A stretch of DNA of 64,000 nucleotides from Microglena sp. YARC (GCA_022414725.1 CM039465.1:18372495-18436494), one strand, 5' to 3'. Shown: positions 1 through 9,800, counted from the stretch's first letter. The notes: a model not told the origin generated them from the letters alone. Numbers and translations are program-made.

Positions 1-80
1 AGGGCCGCCCTTGCTCTGCCCTAGACGTTCCCCCTCCTCTTGCGCCCCGCCCCAAGCCTCTACCCTGCCCCCGAACGCTA
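1..80 (-). repeat. Degenerate copy of the RG-exon 3' part
   Basis: The C-rich first 75 bases match the stretch at 665-745 (the RG-repeat part of exon 5) with scattered substitutions and small gaps. It is read as a partial exon duplication downstream of the exon. Confidence 0.5.
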
Positions 81-145
81 CGAGGGGCAATTTGGTGCTA
101 CGTGAAGACACTGCTTCCTATCCGCGAAACAAACATGGAGCCAGA

Positions 146-355
146 CTAATGTGATGATAACGCCTGGTGGGGCGTGGTATTAAGGGAACCCGTCGTACGC
201 GGGTAGAGAGCGGTCTTCTACCTCAACTGGACAAGCTACCATCGCAGTTTACAACGACCTGCAACGCTCAGGGCGACCATAGGGGGAATCGAAACCCCGA
301 CCCTGCATCCTCAAAGCGATTTGGTATACCACTAGACCAATTGATTCGCGGAGAG
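146..355 (-). mobile_element. tRNA-derived SINE (Gln-like head)
   Basis: On the minus strand a tRNA-like head (TGGTCTAGTGGTATAC as box A, GGTTTCGATTCCC as box B) runs into a body ending at CCACCAGGCGTTATCA. The same head and body recur at 36540-36742. Box B carries an extra T here, so it is an old copy. The folded tRNA part lacks a full acceptor stem, so it is not a functional tRNA. Confidence 0.65.
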
Positions 356-379
356 GAGCCAGGCTAATGTAACATAACA

Positions 380-585
380 CAGCACCTCCGCCTCTGCTTC
401 CGAAAAAACAAAATCCTTGAGTCTAGGGCTAGCGCACCAAGACCTCTGTCTCGGCTTCAGAACAAACCAAACAAAATCCTTCAGTCTAGGGCTAGCGCAC
501 CTTTGTGGCAAAATATAAAAGGTAGTGATAACGCCTGGTGGGGCGTGGTGTTAAGGGAGCCCGTCGTACGCGGGTGGGGAGCTAG
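380..585 (-). repeat. Exon-5 donor duplicates plus SINE tail fragment
   Basis: 380-510 holds two tandem units sharing GGTGCGCTAGCCCTAGACT with the intron start after exon 5. 522-585 is only the tail end of the tRNA-derived SINE. Confidence 0.5.
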
Positions 586-646
586 GGCTAGCACAGGGAG
601 GCCCACCCATTTAGGCAAAATAAATGCTTAGTAAAACTAAGCGCAC

Positions 647-1051
647 CTTTTCCTCTACTTCCGGAGCCCAGGGCCCGCCCTCGCCCTGCCCTAGGCGCCC
701 CCCCTCCTCCTCCAGCGCCCCGCCCGCGGCCTCTGCCTCGCCCTCGGCCTCTGCCCCTGCCATAGCTAACATCCGAGTCGTCATCATCTGTCGTAGAGCT
801 CTCCAGCTCTTGCTCCTCACTAGAACTAGAACTAGAGCTGCGGTCAGCAGCACGGGCTTGAGGGCTTGTATCAGACCCGCCGAGCTCGGCTGCCTGCCCA
901 CGCCCTACAGCTCTTGCCCGCCCACGTCCACGCCTGCCCCCCCTGCCTGGGTTCAGGCGTCCCTTGGGGTCCGAGTCCCCGTCCTCGTTTGCAATCTCCG
1001 TTAGCTTGTCACCATCCCGAGCGGTGCTTTGCTGAGTGAGCATGAACAAGT
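647..1051 (-). CDS. SAWADEE gene, exon 5 (acidic Ser tract and RG repeats)
   Basis: Acceptor TACTGGCAG (or CACTCAG 18 nt further in); donor GTGCGC from 646. It encodes a charged region, a run of serines, an [11 protein letters not shown] acidic patch and about nine RG dipeptides, an RGG-box-like tail of the kind that binds RNA or is arginine-methylated. Degenerate copies of its 3' end occur at 1-75 and 380-510. Confidence 0.5.
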
Positions 1052-2639
1052 CTGCCAGTACAGAGGCTGCGAACGAGTCCTCGTCTGCCTCCTGTACACC
1101 TGGGAAGAAATTGGATCAAGGGTACTTAAATAAGAAGGCATGGATTTGAAATATTCATCCTGAACTTTGCTGTGTGAGCATGAACAAGTCTGCCAGTACA
1201 GAGGCTGCGGCCGAGTCATCGTCTGCCTCCTTCACACCTGGGAAGAGATTGGATCAAGGGTACTTAAATAAGAAGGCATGGATTTGGATTATTCATCCTG
1301 AACTTTGCTGTGTGAGCATGAACAAGTCTGCCAGTACAGAGGCTGCGATTGCGTCCTCGTCTGCCTCCTTCACACCTGGGAAGAGGTTGGATCAAGGGTA
1401 CTTTGATAAGAATGAATGGATTTTGATTATTCATCCCGGGCGGTGCTTTGCTGTGTGAGCATGAACAAGTCTGCCAGTACAGAGGCTGCGACCGAATCAT
1501 CGTCTGCCTCCTTCACACCTGGGAAGAGATTGGATCAAGTGTGCTTTGATAAGAAGGCATGGATTTGGATTATTCATCCTGAACTTTGCTGTGTGAGCAT
1601 GAACAAGTCTGCCAGTACAAAGGCTGCGGCCGAGTCATCGTCTGCCTCCTTCACACCTGGGAAGAGATTGGATCAAGTGTGCTTTGATAAGAAGGCATAT
1701 ATTTGGATTATCCATCCTGAACTTTACTGTGTGAGCCTGAACAAGTCTGCCGATACAGAGGTTGCAACCGAGTCCTCTCCTGTCTCCTTTAAACCTGGGA
1801 AGAGCTTGGATCAAGCATATGTTGAACACTACTAGCCTAGTTGGTTACCCGTCGACTGTAGCATACATACACACCCATACATACATGCATACACACCCGG
1901 GCAACTGGCAGCCTCACCAGCAGTCACTGTGGCACTGGTCTTGGGGCCTATGCCCGGTGGGGAGGTACTTGCACGCTGGGGAGAAACTACTAGCCATGAG
2001 GGTCCTTCAGTCACGTGAGGAGGTCCTTTGGATGATAGGTGCTGATGAATGTCGACCAGCACGTCGGCTAGTTCACTCTCGTCCACGCCCAGCTCCAGCT
2101 TGTCCTTAGCATCCTTGGAGTCACTGGGTCCGACGGCTCTGCAGTGGAAGGTAGGGGGAGGTTGGTTGGTGAAAGTTGTTGTTTTGTGACGAGGTCCTTT
2201 GGATGATTGGTGCTGATGAATGTCGACCAGCACGTCGGCTAGTTCACTCTCGTCCACGCCCAGCTCCAGCTTGTCCTCAGCATCTTTGGAGTCACTGGGT
2301 CCGACGGCTCTGCAGTGGAAGGAAGGGGGAGGTTGGTTGGTTAAACTTGTTGTTTTGTGACGAGGTCCTTTGGATGATTGGTGCTGATGAATGTCGACAA
2401 GCGATTTGGCTAGTTCACTCTCCTCCACGCGCAGCTCCAGCTTATCTTTAGAGTCATGGGGTCCGACCGCGTTGAAGTGGGAAGTAGGGGGAGAGTGGTC
2501 GGGGAAAGTGTTTGGCTCTACTGGTTGGGGGTGGTGGTTGGGGCTATCTGGTTGTGAACAGTGGTTAAGGGAGGTAGGGGGGGGATTGCTTGGGGAAAGT
2601 GAAACGGACAACAGGGTGACCCTGGGGGCTCCCCAAAAA

Positions 2640-2713
<74 letters not shown>

Positions 2714-2737
2714 TAGCAAGCTAGCAAGGAAGCAAGG

Positions 2738-2804
<67 letters not shown>

Positions 2805-2936
2805 GAAGCAAGGAAGCAAGGAAGTAAGGAAGCAAGGAAGCACAAAGCAAAAAAGCAAGCAAGCGTCCAAGCAAGCAGCGGAGCAACTAAGAAGTCAACC
2901 ACAACCAGGCAAGCAAGCAAGCAAGCAAGCGAGCAA

Positions 2937-2967
<31 letters not shown>

Positions 2968-5900
2968 AAAAAGCAAGCAAGGAAGCTAGCTAGCAAGCTG
3001 ACATAAAAGCACTTACCACACGCCCCTCTGTACCTGGCCAGCACCTCTCACCACTTGCTCACTCGAGCAAACAAATAAAATTAAAGCAATCGCCTGGCCA
3101 TGATCTCTCGCCACTAGCTCACTTGAGGATGGAAAGACTTTAACAGTTGGCGATTAAGCAGTACAAATTGTACGTACGCCTACAGCTTGTGCTATCTACT
3201 TGTAAAAATGATTACCTTTCATTAAAACAAAGTTAATCAAATTATTTTTTCACCTGGCCATAATTTTTCATTAATTTTTCATCAATTAATTCATAAATTT
3301 TAAATTAATTCTTTTTAATTAATTAATTTTTCATTAATTATTTTAATGTTTCATTATTTTTTCATTAATTTTTCACCTGGCCATAATCTCTCGCCACTTA
3401 TTCACTCGAGGATGTAGGAACGAGAAGCCTCCCGGAATGCAGAGTTCTGCCAGTCCCACAGTCGCAGACTCCTTGGGCACACGCAATTCGGCACCAGGCG
3501 TCACTCCCTGCGTCAGGTGCCAGGTGTCAGGTCAGGTGCCAGGCGTCAGGTCAGGTGCCAGGTGTCATGTCAGGTGCTACAGGTGTCATGCGCCAGTTGT
3601 CAGGTCAGATGCCAGGTATCAAGTCAGGTGCCAGGTGTCAGGTCAGGTGCCAGGTGTCATGCGCCAGTTGTCAGGTGTCAGGTCAGGTGCCAAGTGGCAG
3701 GTCAGGTGCCAGTTGTCAGGTCAGGTGCCAGTTGTCAGGTCAGGTGCCAGGTTTCGTACGCCAGTTGTCAGTTGTCAGGTCAGGTGCCAAGTGGCAGGTC
3801 AGGTGCCAGTTGTCAGGTCAGGTGCCAGGTGTCAGGTCAGATGCCAAGTGGCATGTCAGGTGCCAGGTGTCAGGTCGGGTGCCAGGTGTCAGGTCAGGTG
3901 CCAGGCCAGGTGCCAGGTCAGCTGCCAGGTGTCAGGTCAGCTGCCAGGTCAGGTGCCAGGTGGCAGGTCAGGTGCCAGGTGCCAGGTCAGCTGTTATGTC
4001 AGGTGCCAGGTGCCAGGTCAGGTGGCAGGTGGCAGGTCAGGTGTCAGGTCAGGTGCCAGGTGGCAGGTGCCAGGTCAGCTACCAGGTCAGCTGCCAGGTG
4101 GCAGGTCAGCTGTCAGGTCAGGTCATGTGCCAGATGTCAGGTCAGGTGCCAGTTGTCAGGTCAGGTGCCATATGTCAGGTCAGGTGCCAGCTGTCAGGTC
4201 AGGTGCCGGTGCCAGGTCAGCTGCCAGGTCAGGTGCCAGGTGTCTGGTCAGGTGTCAGGTCAGGTGCCAGGTGCCAGGTCAGGTACCAGGTCATGTGCCA
4301 GGTGCCAGGTCAGGTGTCAGGTGTCAGGTCAGGTGCCGTGTGTCAGGTCAGGTGTCAGCACGGCAACTTGTGGAGTACTGAAGCTGTACTGAATTAAGTA
4401 CAAGGGATTTGGCCTGAAATGTGGTGTCAGCGCACCGTCAGCGGCAAAAAAAACTATTTGGTGCCCTCAATTTCCGGGACGATGAACATCTGGAGCCAGC
4501 ATGCGAAACTCTTCAGCGCTAGATAGCTAGGGAATTGCACAAAGATTACAGCTTGTACCTCCCACTAGTAGATTCGAAGGAGGTGACCGCTCGGAACCGC
4601 AGGAGCTCGTGGACTGTGGTCTTAATTCCCCTCCCTTGGTGAGTTGGAAATTAAGACCCCAGTCGTCGAGCTCGATCGAACTCACTGAGAAATTGCTTGG
4701 CTATCTGTTAGGCGCGCGGCCTTCCCAGCATCCATGTGCAAATACTCATCAACCTAGATCATTTCGAGCATCAACACCACGGTCAAGAAACCTTTCTCCC
4801 TACACCGGTTTTCCCCCTTGTTTCGTGATTTCGCACATGGATGCGTGTAAGAAGCTGACGTGTACGAGTTAGTTACACTGGACAGTTGCGGTACTCGACA
4901 AGTTGCCGTGTGTCAGGTCAGGTGCCAGGTGCCAGGTCAGGTGCCAGGTCAGGTGCCAGGTCAGGTGTAAGGTGTCAGGTCAGGTGCCATATTTCAGGTC
5001 AGGTGCCAGGTGCCAGGTCAGGTGTCAGGTCAGGTGCCAGGTGTCAGGTGCCAAGTGGCAGGTCAGGTGCCAGGTCAGGTGTCAGGTCAGGTGCCAGGTG
5101 CCATGTGTCAGGTCAGGTGCCAGGTGTCAGGTCAGGTGCCAGGTCAGGTGTCAGGTCATATGGATAGAGAACCGCGTGCACATGGGTCAAATCCTCTGTC
5201 TACACATATACACATATACACATACTACACATGTATATACATACATGTATATATATACATGTATATATATATGGCCATGGAGGCCACCACTGTATATTTA
5301 ATATAAATATTTGTAATACTTACTCATTTGTCTCATTCGCTGGTATTATTTGCTATTCGTATTATTTGCTATATTTGCTTGCATATTTACTCACCGGCTA
5401 TGGAGGAGACCACTGTATATTTAATGTATATATTTGTAATATTTGCTCATTCGTATTATATGCTAAACCCTAAACCCTATATATTTACTCACTGGCCATG
5501 GAGGCCACCACTGTAGGGTAAAGCGAATCAGAGCATTTGTGCAAACACAATGAAACCTTGTGTCGAGTTCATCAAGTCATGTGTGCTAACACAAACAATT
5601 TGTGTGGAGAGTATCATAGCATGTGTGCAAACACAAACAATTTGTGTGGAGAGTATCAGAGCATTTGTTTTTATTTTACTTATTTACAAATTTTATTTAT
5701 TTATTTATATATTTTATTTATATATTTTATTTTATTTATATATTTTATTTCTTTATTTTATTTATTTATTTATTTATTTTATTTATTTATTTTATCAGAG
5801 CACTCACCGGCCATGGCGGCCACCAGTGTATATTTAATATATTTATTTTTAATATTAGCTCATTCGTATTATTTGCTAAACCCTAAACCCTATATATTTA

Positions 5901-7273
5901 CTCACCGGCCATGGCGGCCACCAGTGTATGGTAAAGCGGCACTTGCACTTGCCGCCTCCATCGCCTGTACAGCAGAGAGCCAGAGAAGTAACAGTTAGGT
6001 TGTTTGAGCAGTGTGTTTTTGGTGTGTGTCGTGTCGTAAATTGAGCGAATCGGGGCGAACCCAGTTTGAAGCGCTGCCCCTCAAACACCCCGGGGCTTTA
6101 CGCAGTTGGTCATCGTATTGCATGTACAGCAGAGAAGCAACAGTTAGGTCAAGCATTCAAACTGAATCCTCTGTGTCGCTGGTTTGTGTCGGGAGACCCA
6201 CCTCCTGGGGTGAAAATCCTTTCGCGACTTAAAAAAAATGTGCCTTTTTGGTGAGCGTCATGTCGAAAATTGAGAGACTGGATGCAACCCCAGTGTGAAG
6301 CGCTGACCCTCAGATAATGATACGCCTGGTGGGGCGTGGTATTAAGGGAACCCGTCATTCGCGGGTAGAGACCGGTCTTCTACCTCAACTGGACATGCTA
6401 CGATCGCGGTTGACAACGACCTGCAACGCTTAGGGCGACCGTAGGGGGAATCGAACCCCCGACCCAAACTCAAACCCATCCACTGTGCTGTATTTTCACG
6501 ATCTCTGCATCTTAGTACGTGATGTCCTCAGTGTCGTCAGGGTCTTCATTCTCATAACCCGAGCCATAAACTGAATCCCAAACACAAACACAAACTCCAA
6601 CACAAACCCACCTGCCTCACTCCCTCTGTGCCATATTTTCATGATCTCTGCATCGTAGTACTTGATGTCATCAGTGTCATCAGGGTCCTCATTCTCATAA
6701 CCCGAGCCCTAAACTGAAACTCAAACACAAACACAAACACAAACCCACCTGTCTCATGCCCTCTGTGCTCTATTTTCACTATCTCTGCATCATAGTACTT
6801 GATGTCCTCAGTGTCATCAGGGTCCTCATTCTCATAACCCGAGCCCTAAACTGAAACCCAAACCCAAACCCAGACTCCCACGCAAACTCACCTGTCTCGT
6901 GCCCTCTGTGCTCTATGTTCACGATCTCTGCATCGTAGTACTTGATGTCCTCGGCGTCATCAGGGTCTTCATTCTCATTACTACCCTCGGGTCTGGGTGG
7001 ACCATCTCCCTCCCCCAGATTGTTTAAGTCCTCCTCGTCCACATCAGCGTCTGCCGGAGATTCAAATATCTTGGCCACGACATGAGAGCCGATGATGAGC
7101 TGGCAACACTCGTGGTCTTCCGCCTGCCTGGAAGCTATGCGGAACCTGTTGTCCAGCTCCTCGAGGAGCACTACTTCGGGATCCTCTGAGTCACTTTCGC
7201 CCAGGAAACGAACGCTCACAAAAGGGATGGGTCCTGTGCCGTCCAGCTTGGTGCGTTTGTTGTCAACCTCGTA
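647..7273 (-). CDS. Split gene with SAWADEE-like domain and RG-rich C-terminal region (partial at both ends)
   Basis: Five exons can be joined on the minus strand: 7273-6892, 5964-5906, 3507-3377, 2138-1918 and 1051-647. Each junction has GT and AG dinucleotides and the reading phase is kept throughout (1198 nt, about 399 codons). The first three exons fit the SAWADEE domain of plant SHH1-type chromatin readers: VSVRFLG, then [12 protein letters not shown], then [16 protein letters not shown], then a CKCRF motif, then a final LCI. Known SAWADEE proteins bind histone H3 tails and use Cys/His to hold zinc; that role is inferred here. Exon 4 is acidic and helical; exon 5 has a Ser/Asp/Glu tract followed by RG repeats, as in nucleic-acid-binding proteins. 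No start codon or homeodomain exon was found upstream, and exon 5 probably splices on beyond the window edge. Its introns hold tandem copies of its own exon ends. Family assignment moderately sure, exon chain fairly sure. Confidence 0.6.
1030..1835 (-). repeat. ~137-bp tandem array (about 6 units) carrying the exon-5 acceptor
   Basis: Six units, each with TGAACAAGTCTGCCAGTACA (plus strand), differing by a few bases. On the gene strand each ends in a 3' splice-site sequence followed by CAAAG, as at the start of exon 5. One unit near 1435 even keeps the exon sequence CAAAGCACCGC. Confidence 0.85.
1918..2138 (-). CDS. SAWADEE gene, exon 4 (acidic/helical)
   Basis: Acceptor CCACTGCAG, entered with two carried bases (AG|A). 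The segment includes [19 protein letters not shown]. Donor chosen at GTGAGG from 1917, because it gives the phase needed by exon 5; another GT at about 1900 is possible. Two further partial copies of this exon with the same acceptor lie upstream at 2146-2490 and are taken as intronic duplicates. Confidence 0.45.
2146..2490 (-). repeat. Two partial exon-4 duplicates, ~165-bp period
   Basis: Copies at about 2190-2310 and 2360-2480 repeat the exon-4 acceptor and the codons for [13 protein letters not shown] with few changes. They remain in frame. They could be alternative exons, but the array form suggests intronic duplicates. Confidence 0.75.
2636..2995. repeat. (AAGC)n microsatellite
   Basis: About 360 bp of AAGC units with interruptions (AAGG, AAGT). 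It lies in the intron between exons 3 and 4 of the SAWADEE gene. Long open frames here (KQAS or LLAC repeats) come from the period and are not genes. Confidence 0.95.
3030..3380 (-). repeat. Copies of the exon-3 donor end and AT-rich filler
   Basis: The sequence CACCTGGCCATAATCTCTCG at the true exon end recurs in weaker form at about 3035, 3095 and 3250, each followed by a (T)CACTCGAG-like stretch. Between them lies TTAATTAATTTTTCA filler. Confidence 0.65.
3377..3507 (-). CDS. SAWADEE gene, exon 3
   Basis: 131 nt, acceptor GACGCAG and donor GTGAAAAA, entered in phase 0 as the previous exon requires. It reads [18 protein letters not shown], then LAELCI and [13 protein letters not shown]. It may end the SAWADEE fold (the LC in the last strand). 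Its 5' side touches the 19-bp minisatellite; its 3' end is copied twice at 3030-3130. Confidence 0.5.
3510..4372. repeat. 19-bp minisatellite (GTCAGGTCAGGTGCCAGGT)
   Basis: About 45 variant units of GGTCAGGTGCCAGGTGTCA. It ends directly at the exon-3 acceptor. All three plus-strand frames stay open for about 280-310 codons because no stop arises from the period; the frames are artefacts. Confidence 0.95.
4380..4900. other. Spacer between two minisatellite blocks; contains a long hairpin
   Basis: No gene recognised. At 4603-4627 and 4649-4673 lie two 25-bp arms (GAGCTC...TTAATT and its reverse complement) with three mismatches and a 21-nt loop. Short pieces of both neighbouring minisatellite edges (GACAAGTTGCCGTG) flank the spacer. 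Confidence 0.6.
4903..5158. repeat. Second block of the 19-bp minisatellite
   Basis: The same unit as at 3510-4372, about 13 variants, in the same intron. Confidence 0.95.
5265..5905 (-). repeat. Copies of the exon-2 donor end with AT-rich filler
   Basis: ACTCACCGGCCATGGCGGCC (donor GTGAGT and last codons of exon 2 on the gene strand) recurs at about 5265, 5388, 5489 and 5800 besides the true site at 5901. Between copies lie TTTA-rich runs (5660-5795) and ATTAGCTCATTCGTATTATT units. CCCTAAACCCTA at 5466 and 5878 resembles plant telomere repeat but is only two units long. Confidence 0.75.
5906..5964 (-). CDS. SAWADEE gene, exon 2 (CKCRF motif)
   Basis: A 59-nt exon with acceptor CTGTACAG and donor GTGAGTAAAT. 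Joined to the previous exon it encodes [20 protein letters not shown]. The Cys-x-Cys-Arg-Phe core is where SAWADEE domains carry CRCRF, which supports the exon and the family. Several further copies of its donor end lie downstream at 5265-5830. Confidence 0.6.
5966..6310 (-). repeat. Duplicated acceptor side of exon 2 with a dispersed repeat
   Basis: GTACAGCAGAGA followed by CAACAGTTAGG appears at 5967 and 6122, each followed by a piece containing AAATTGAGCGA...GCGAACCCAGT. The latter resembles sequences at 6256, 48635, 53067 and 60920, so a dispersed repeat is part of the duplicated unit. Confidence 0.6.
6312..6470 (-). mobile_element. tRNA-derived SINE, 5'-incomplete
   Basis: Minus-strand body of the same SINE family as at 36540, with box B GGGTTCGATTCCCCC retained. 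Box A is cut off at about 6466. Confidence 0.65.
6472..6890 (-). repeat. ~130-bp tandem array (3 extra copies) of the exon-1 donor end
   Basis: Units at about 6495, 6630 and 6765 copy the exon segment for [14 protein letters not shown] and the following donor, each separated by CAAACCCAAACACAAAC filler. They decay with small changes. Confidence 0.85.
6892..7273 (-). CDS. SAWADEE gene, exon 1 of those recognised
   Basis: Acceptor CAG at 7276-7274 follows a C-rich tract (the (GGGT)n array read on this strand). The donor is GTGAGT from 6891. The exon holds 127 codons plus one base: VSVRFLG strand, [12 protein letters not shown] strand, an acidic insert (about residues 75-105) and [15 protein letters not shown]. 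It is open at its 5' side, so at least one upstream exon is missing. Confidence 0.65.
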
Positions 7274-7284
7274 CTGAAGCGTGC

Positions 7285-8080
7285 AAGAGCGAGTGGGTGG
7301 GTGGGTGGGTGGGTGGGGGTGGGTAGGTGGGTGGGTGGGTGGGTGGGTGGGTGGGTGGGTGGGTGGGTGGGTAGGTGGGTGGGTGGGTAGGTGGGTAGGG
7401 GGGTGGGTAGGTGGGTGGGTGGGTAGGTGGGTGGGTGGGTGGGTAGGTGGGTGGGTGGGTAGGTAGGTGGGTGGGTAGGTAGGTGGGTGGGTGGGTAGGT
7501 GGGTAGGTGGGTGGGTGGGTGGGTAGGTGGGTGGGTGGGTGGTGGGTGGGTGGTTGGGTGGGTGGGGTGGGTGGGTGGGTGGGTGGGTGGGTGGGTGGGT
7601 GGGTGGGTGGGTGTGGGTGGGTGAGTGGGTGGGTGGGTGAGTGGGTGGGTGGGTGGGTGTGGGTGTGGGTGGGTTTGGTGTGGGTGTGGGTGAGGGTGTG
7701 GGTGTGGGTGAGGGTGTGGGTGGGTAGGTGAGTGGGTGGGTGTGGATGGGTGTGAGCAGTGGGTGGGTAGGTGAGTGGGTGGGTAGGTGAGTGGGTGGGT
7801 TGGTAGGTGTGGGTGTGGGTGTGGGTGGGTGGGTGGGTAGGTGAGTGGGTGGGTTGGTAGGTGTGGGTGTGGGTGTGGGTGAGTGGGTGGGTAGGTGAGT
7901 GGGTGGGTGGGTGGGTGTAGGTGAGGGTTTGGGTGGGTGTGAGCGGGTGGGTGGGCAGGTGGGTAGGTGGGTGGGTGGGTGGGTGCGAGGGTAGGTGGGT
8001 GCGAGGGTAGGTGGACAGGTGGGTGGGTGTGAGGCTGGGGTGGTTAGGTGGGTGAGGAGGGTGGGTAGGGGGTTGAGTCA
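7285..8080. repeat. (GGGT)n / GTGGGTGG G-rich satellite, ~800 bp
   Basis: Almost pure GGGT units with GGTA and GTGT variants. The plus strand could form many G-quadruplexes. It stops 10 bp before the exon-1 acceptor of the SAWADEE gene, forming that intron's pyrimidine tract on the minus strand. Open frames encoding THPP or GGWV repeats are artefacts. Confidence 0.95.
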
Positions 8081-8159
8081 CAAAAAATAGCATGCCCTTA
8101 TGTTGCTCTCGGCAAGCCCAGAATGGCTGACTAAATACATATTCCGCTTTGTTTGCTCC

Positions 8160-8440
8160 CTGGTTTCTGTGGGTATCGCACGGGGGGATTTGGCATTGGA
8201 AGATGGTGAGCAGCCCAGAGTTGGCTGAAAATCCATGTAACAATCCAATCCAATCCAATATTTAAAAATAAAAGCTGTGTTTTTGAAAATATGTCCAACA
8301 GGAGTTAATCCTCGCGCCCAGTCACGCCTTGTAATAAGGCGTACTATTTATTGATTTGTTTATTTTATTTATTTGTGTATTTTATATTTATCTCGATATG
8401 TGTTTATGTATATATATATATATATATATATATTCATTTA
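8160..8440 (+). repeat. Dispersed repeat 3' end with (CCAAT)n tail, then TA-rich DNA
   Basis: GGAAGATGGTGAGCAGCCC...TTGGCTGAAAATCCATG followed by CAATCCAATCC matches 33455-33522 and, inverted, 27885-27960. It looks like a retroposon 3' end. 8320-8350 carries the CACGCCTTGTAATAAGGC repeat also seen at 35440 and 36453. (TA)n at 8410-8432. Confidence 0.55.
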
Positions 8441-8737
8441 ATTATTAGGATATAGCTCATCTTTGGCCTTCACTGGAATGCCACTAGCAACGATATTTTG
8501 AAAATCGAAGCAGTGTTTTTGGAAAGATGACCGATAGGAGTTGATGTGGATAGAGCCAGTCAGGGTACTACATTCTGTCATTTTGGGTTGCTTGAAAAGC
8601 GCAATCGCCTCCTTTTGAGTTGCGCTTTCGACTTCACTGAACACGAAAATCTGCGTGCTGCGCCCAGGGGGGGGGTTAAAAATTACTCCAATCGTGCAGT
8701 CAGGCTCCATAACCTTGCGTGCTCCAATCCCTGTTCA

Positions 8738-8938
8738 ACGAATGGCTCAATGGCAGAGCTCCTTGAACGACAAAGGTGCCGGGTTCGAATCCCAACGGGT
8801 GCGCCTTACTGTTCGCGGTCGCTGTCAACCGCCATGGTAGCTTTGTCCAGGTAAAGTAGCAGCCTGTTCCCTACCGCCGTACGACGGGGCTCCCTTAATA
8901 CCACACCCCACAATGCGTTATCATTACTTTGCATGCTA
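8738..8938 (+). mobile_element. tRNA-derived SINE, divergent head
   Basis: ATGGCTCAATGGCAGAGC (box A) and GGGTTCGAATCCC (box B) are followed by the same body as the other SINEs (GTTGTCAACCGCCATGGTAG...GGGCTCCCTTAATACCACACCCC). The head differs from the Gln-like copies, suggesting a second subfamily. Confidence 0.6.
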
Positions 8939-8961
8939 CAGGACACATGACGCGCACTATT

Positions 8962-9135
8962 GCGTATTGGGTGTGGGTGAGGGTGGGGGTGGGTAAGTGG
9001 GTAGGTGAGTGGGTGGGTGGGTGTGAGTGGGTAGGTGGATAGGTGAGTGGGTGGGTGGGTGTGGGAGGATGTGGGTGAGGGTTTGGGTGGGTGTGGGCGG
9101 GTGGGTGTGAGCGGTTGGGTGGGTAGGTGAGTGGT
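8962..9135. repeat. Second G-rich (GGGT/GGTGAGT)n block
   Basis: The same unit types as at 7285-8080, placed just after the SINE. Confidence 0.9.
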
Positions 9136-9139
9136 ATCC

Positions 9140-9800
9140 AGTCTTGGACCTTCACCAGCCACTGTTTTTTTCCCGGCTACCAACACCAGCTTCTAGGTAG
9201 CTCCATGAGACTGCTACTTCAGCTTCGAGCAACCGCAGGATGGATACGTAACACCACTACCAGCCAGCTAGGGGCACCCAAGCTCGAACAGGCAACTTGT
9301 TCAAGGGACTACCAGCACTGTGTTTCTTTTCGGCTACCAGCACCAGCTTCTAGGCAGCTCCCTAAGACTGACACTGGGCCAAACCCAAAGTTTCCAGGAG
9401 CACTGCGAATCTGACGAGATCAGCTCCCAGGTGCCTAGGTTGCTTAAGGTTTGGATGAAGATATAGCCCAGGGAGCTGCCTAGAACCTGCTGCTCGTGGC
9501 TTAAAAGAAAAATTATGCCTCTTGCGTGATAATGCATTCTGAACTCAGGAGTGTGGTGAAGTACGCAGTTTTTTTTCCGCTACCAGAAGCGATCAATACC
9601 TGGGACCCCGTTTAGACCAAACTCTCTGCTACACCTGAGACTCCCCCACAAGCCCGCCCCGCCCCCTGAGCCCCCCGGGCCGGGCTGAAAATGCCGCCCT
9701 GCCTGCCCAAATCGCTACCAGGAGCCCAACCTTGAAAGACACCAAATCCCTGATTGCTACCAGAAGACCCCCTTTCTGAAACGGAAAAAAGCTCTGGTGC
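9140..9800. mobile_element. Cluster of M1 MITE fragments and one CTACCAGAAGCGATC-family repeat
   Basis: CAGCTTCTAGGCAGCTCC ends occur at 9180 and 9345; the inverted end is at 9470-9512. 9578-9795 is a ~215-bp dispersed repeat starting TCCGCTACCAGAAGCGATCA and ending CCCCCTTTCTGAAACGGAAA; relatives lie at 32217-32417 and 44700-44915. No coding signal. Confidence 0.6.

Noticed and set aside
1030..1835. CRISPR-like array
   Set aside because: Head-to-tail 137-bp units with no alternating unique spacers, no cas genes, eukaryotic context.
2146..2490. Tandem exons of the SAWADEE gene as normal alternative exons
   Set aside because: Considered possible since they stay in frame, but they lack independent donors of good quality and fit the general duplicate-array pattern; left as repeats.
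3437..4397. Three overlapping plus-strand frames of 280-314 codons (VRSGARCQ repeats)
   Set aside because: All three frames are open because the 19-bp unit contains no stop; period-driven composition, no start context, located in an intron.
5466..5890. Interstitial telomere (CCCTAAA)
   Set aside because: Only two units at each of two places, inside duplicated donor-end repeats.
7263..8258. 331-codon minus-strand frame (THPPTHPP)
   Set aside because: Translation of (GGGT)n plus a dispersed repeat; no gene.
8745..8805. tRNA gene near 8.75 kb
   Set aside because: Good box B, but no cloverleaf with a matched acceptor stem, and followed by the SINE body.
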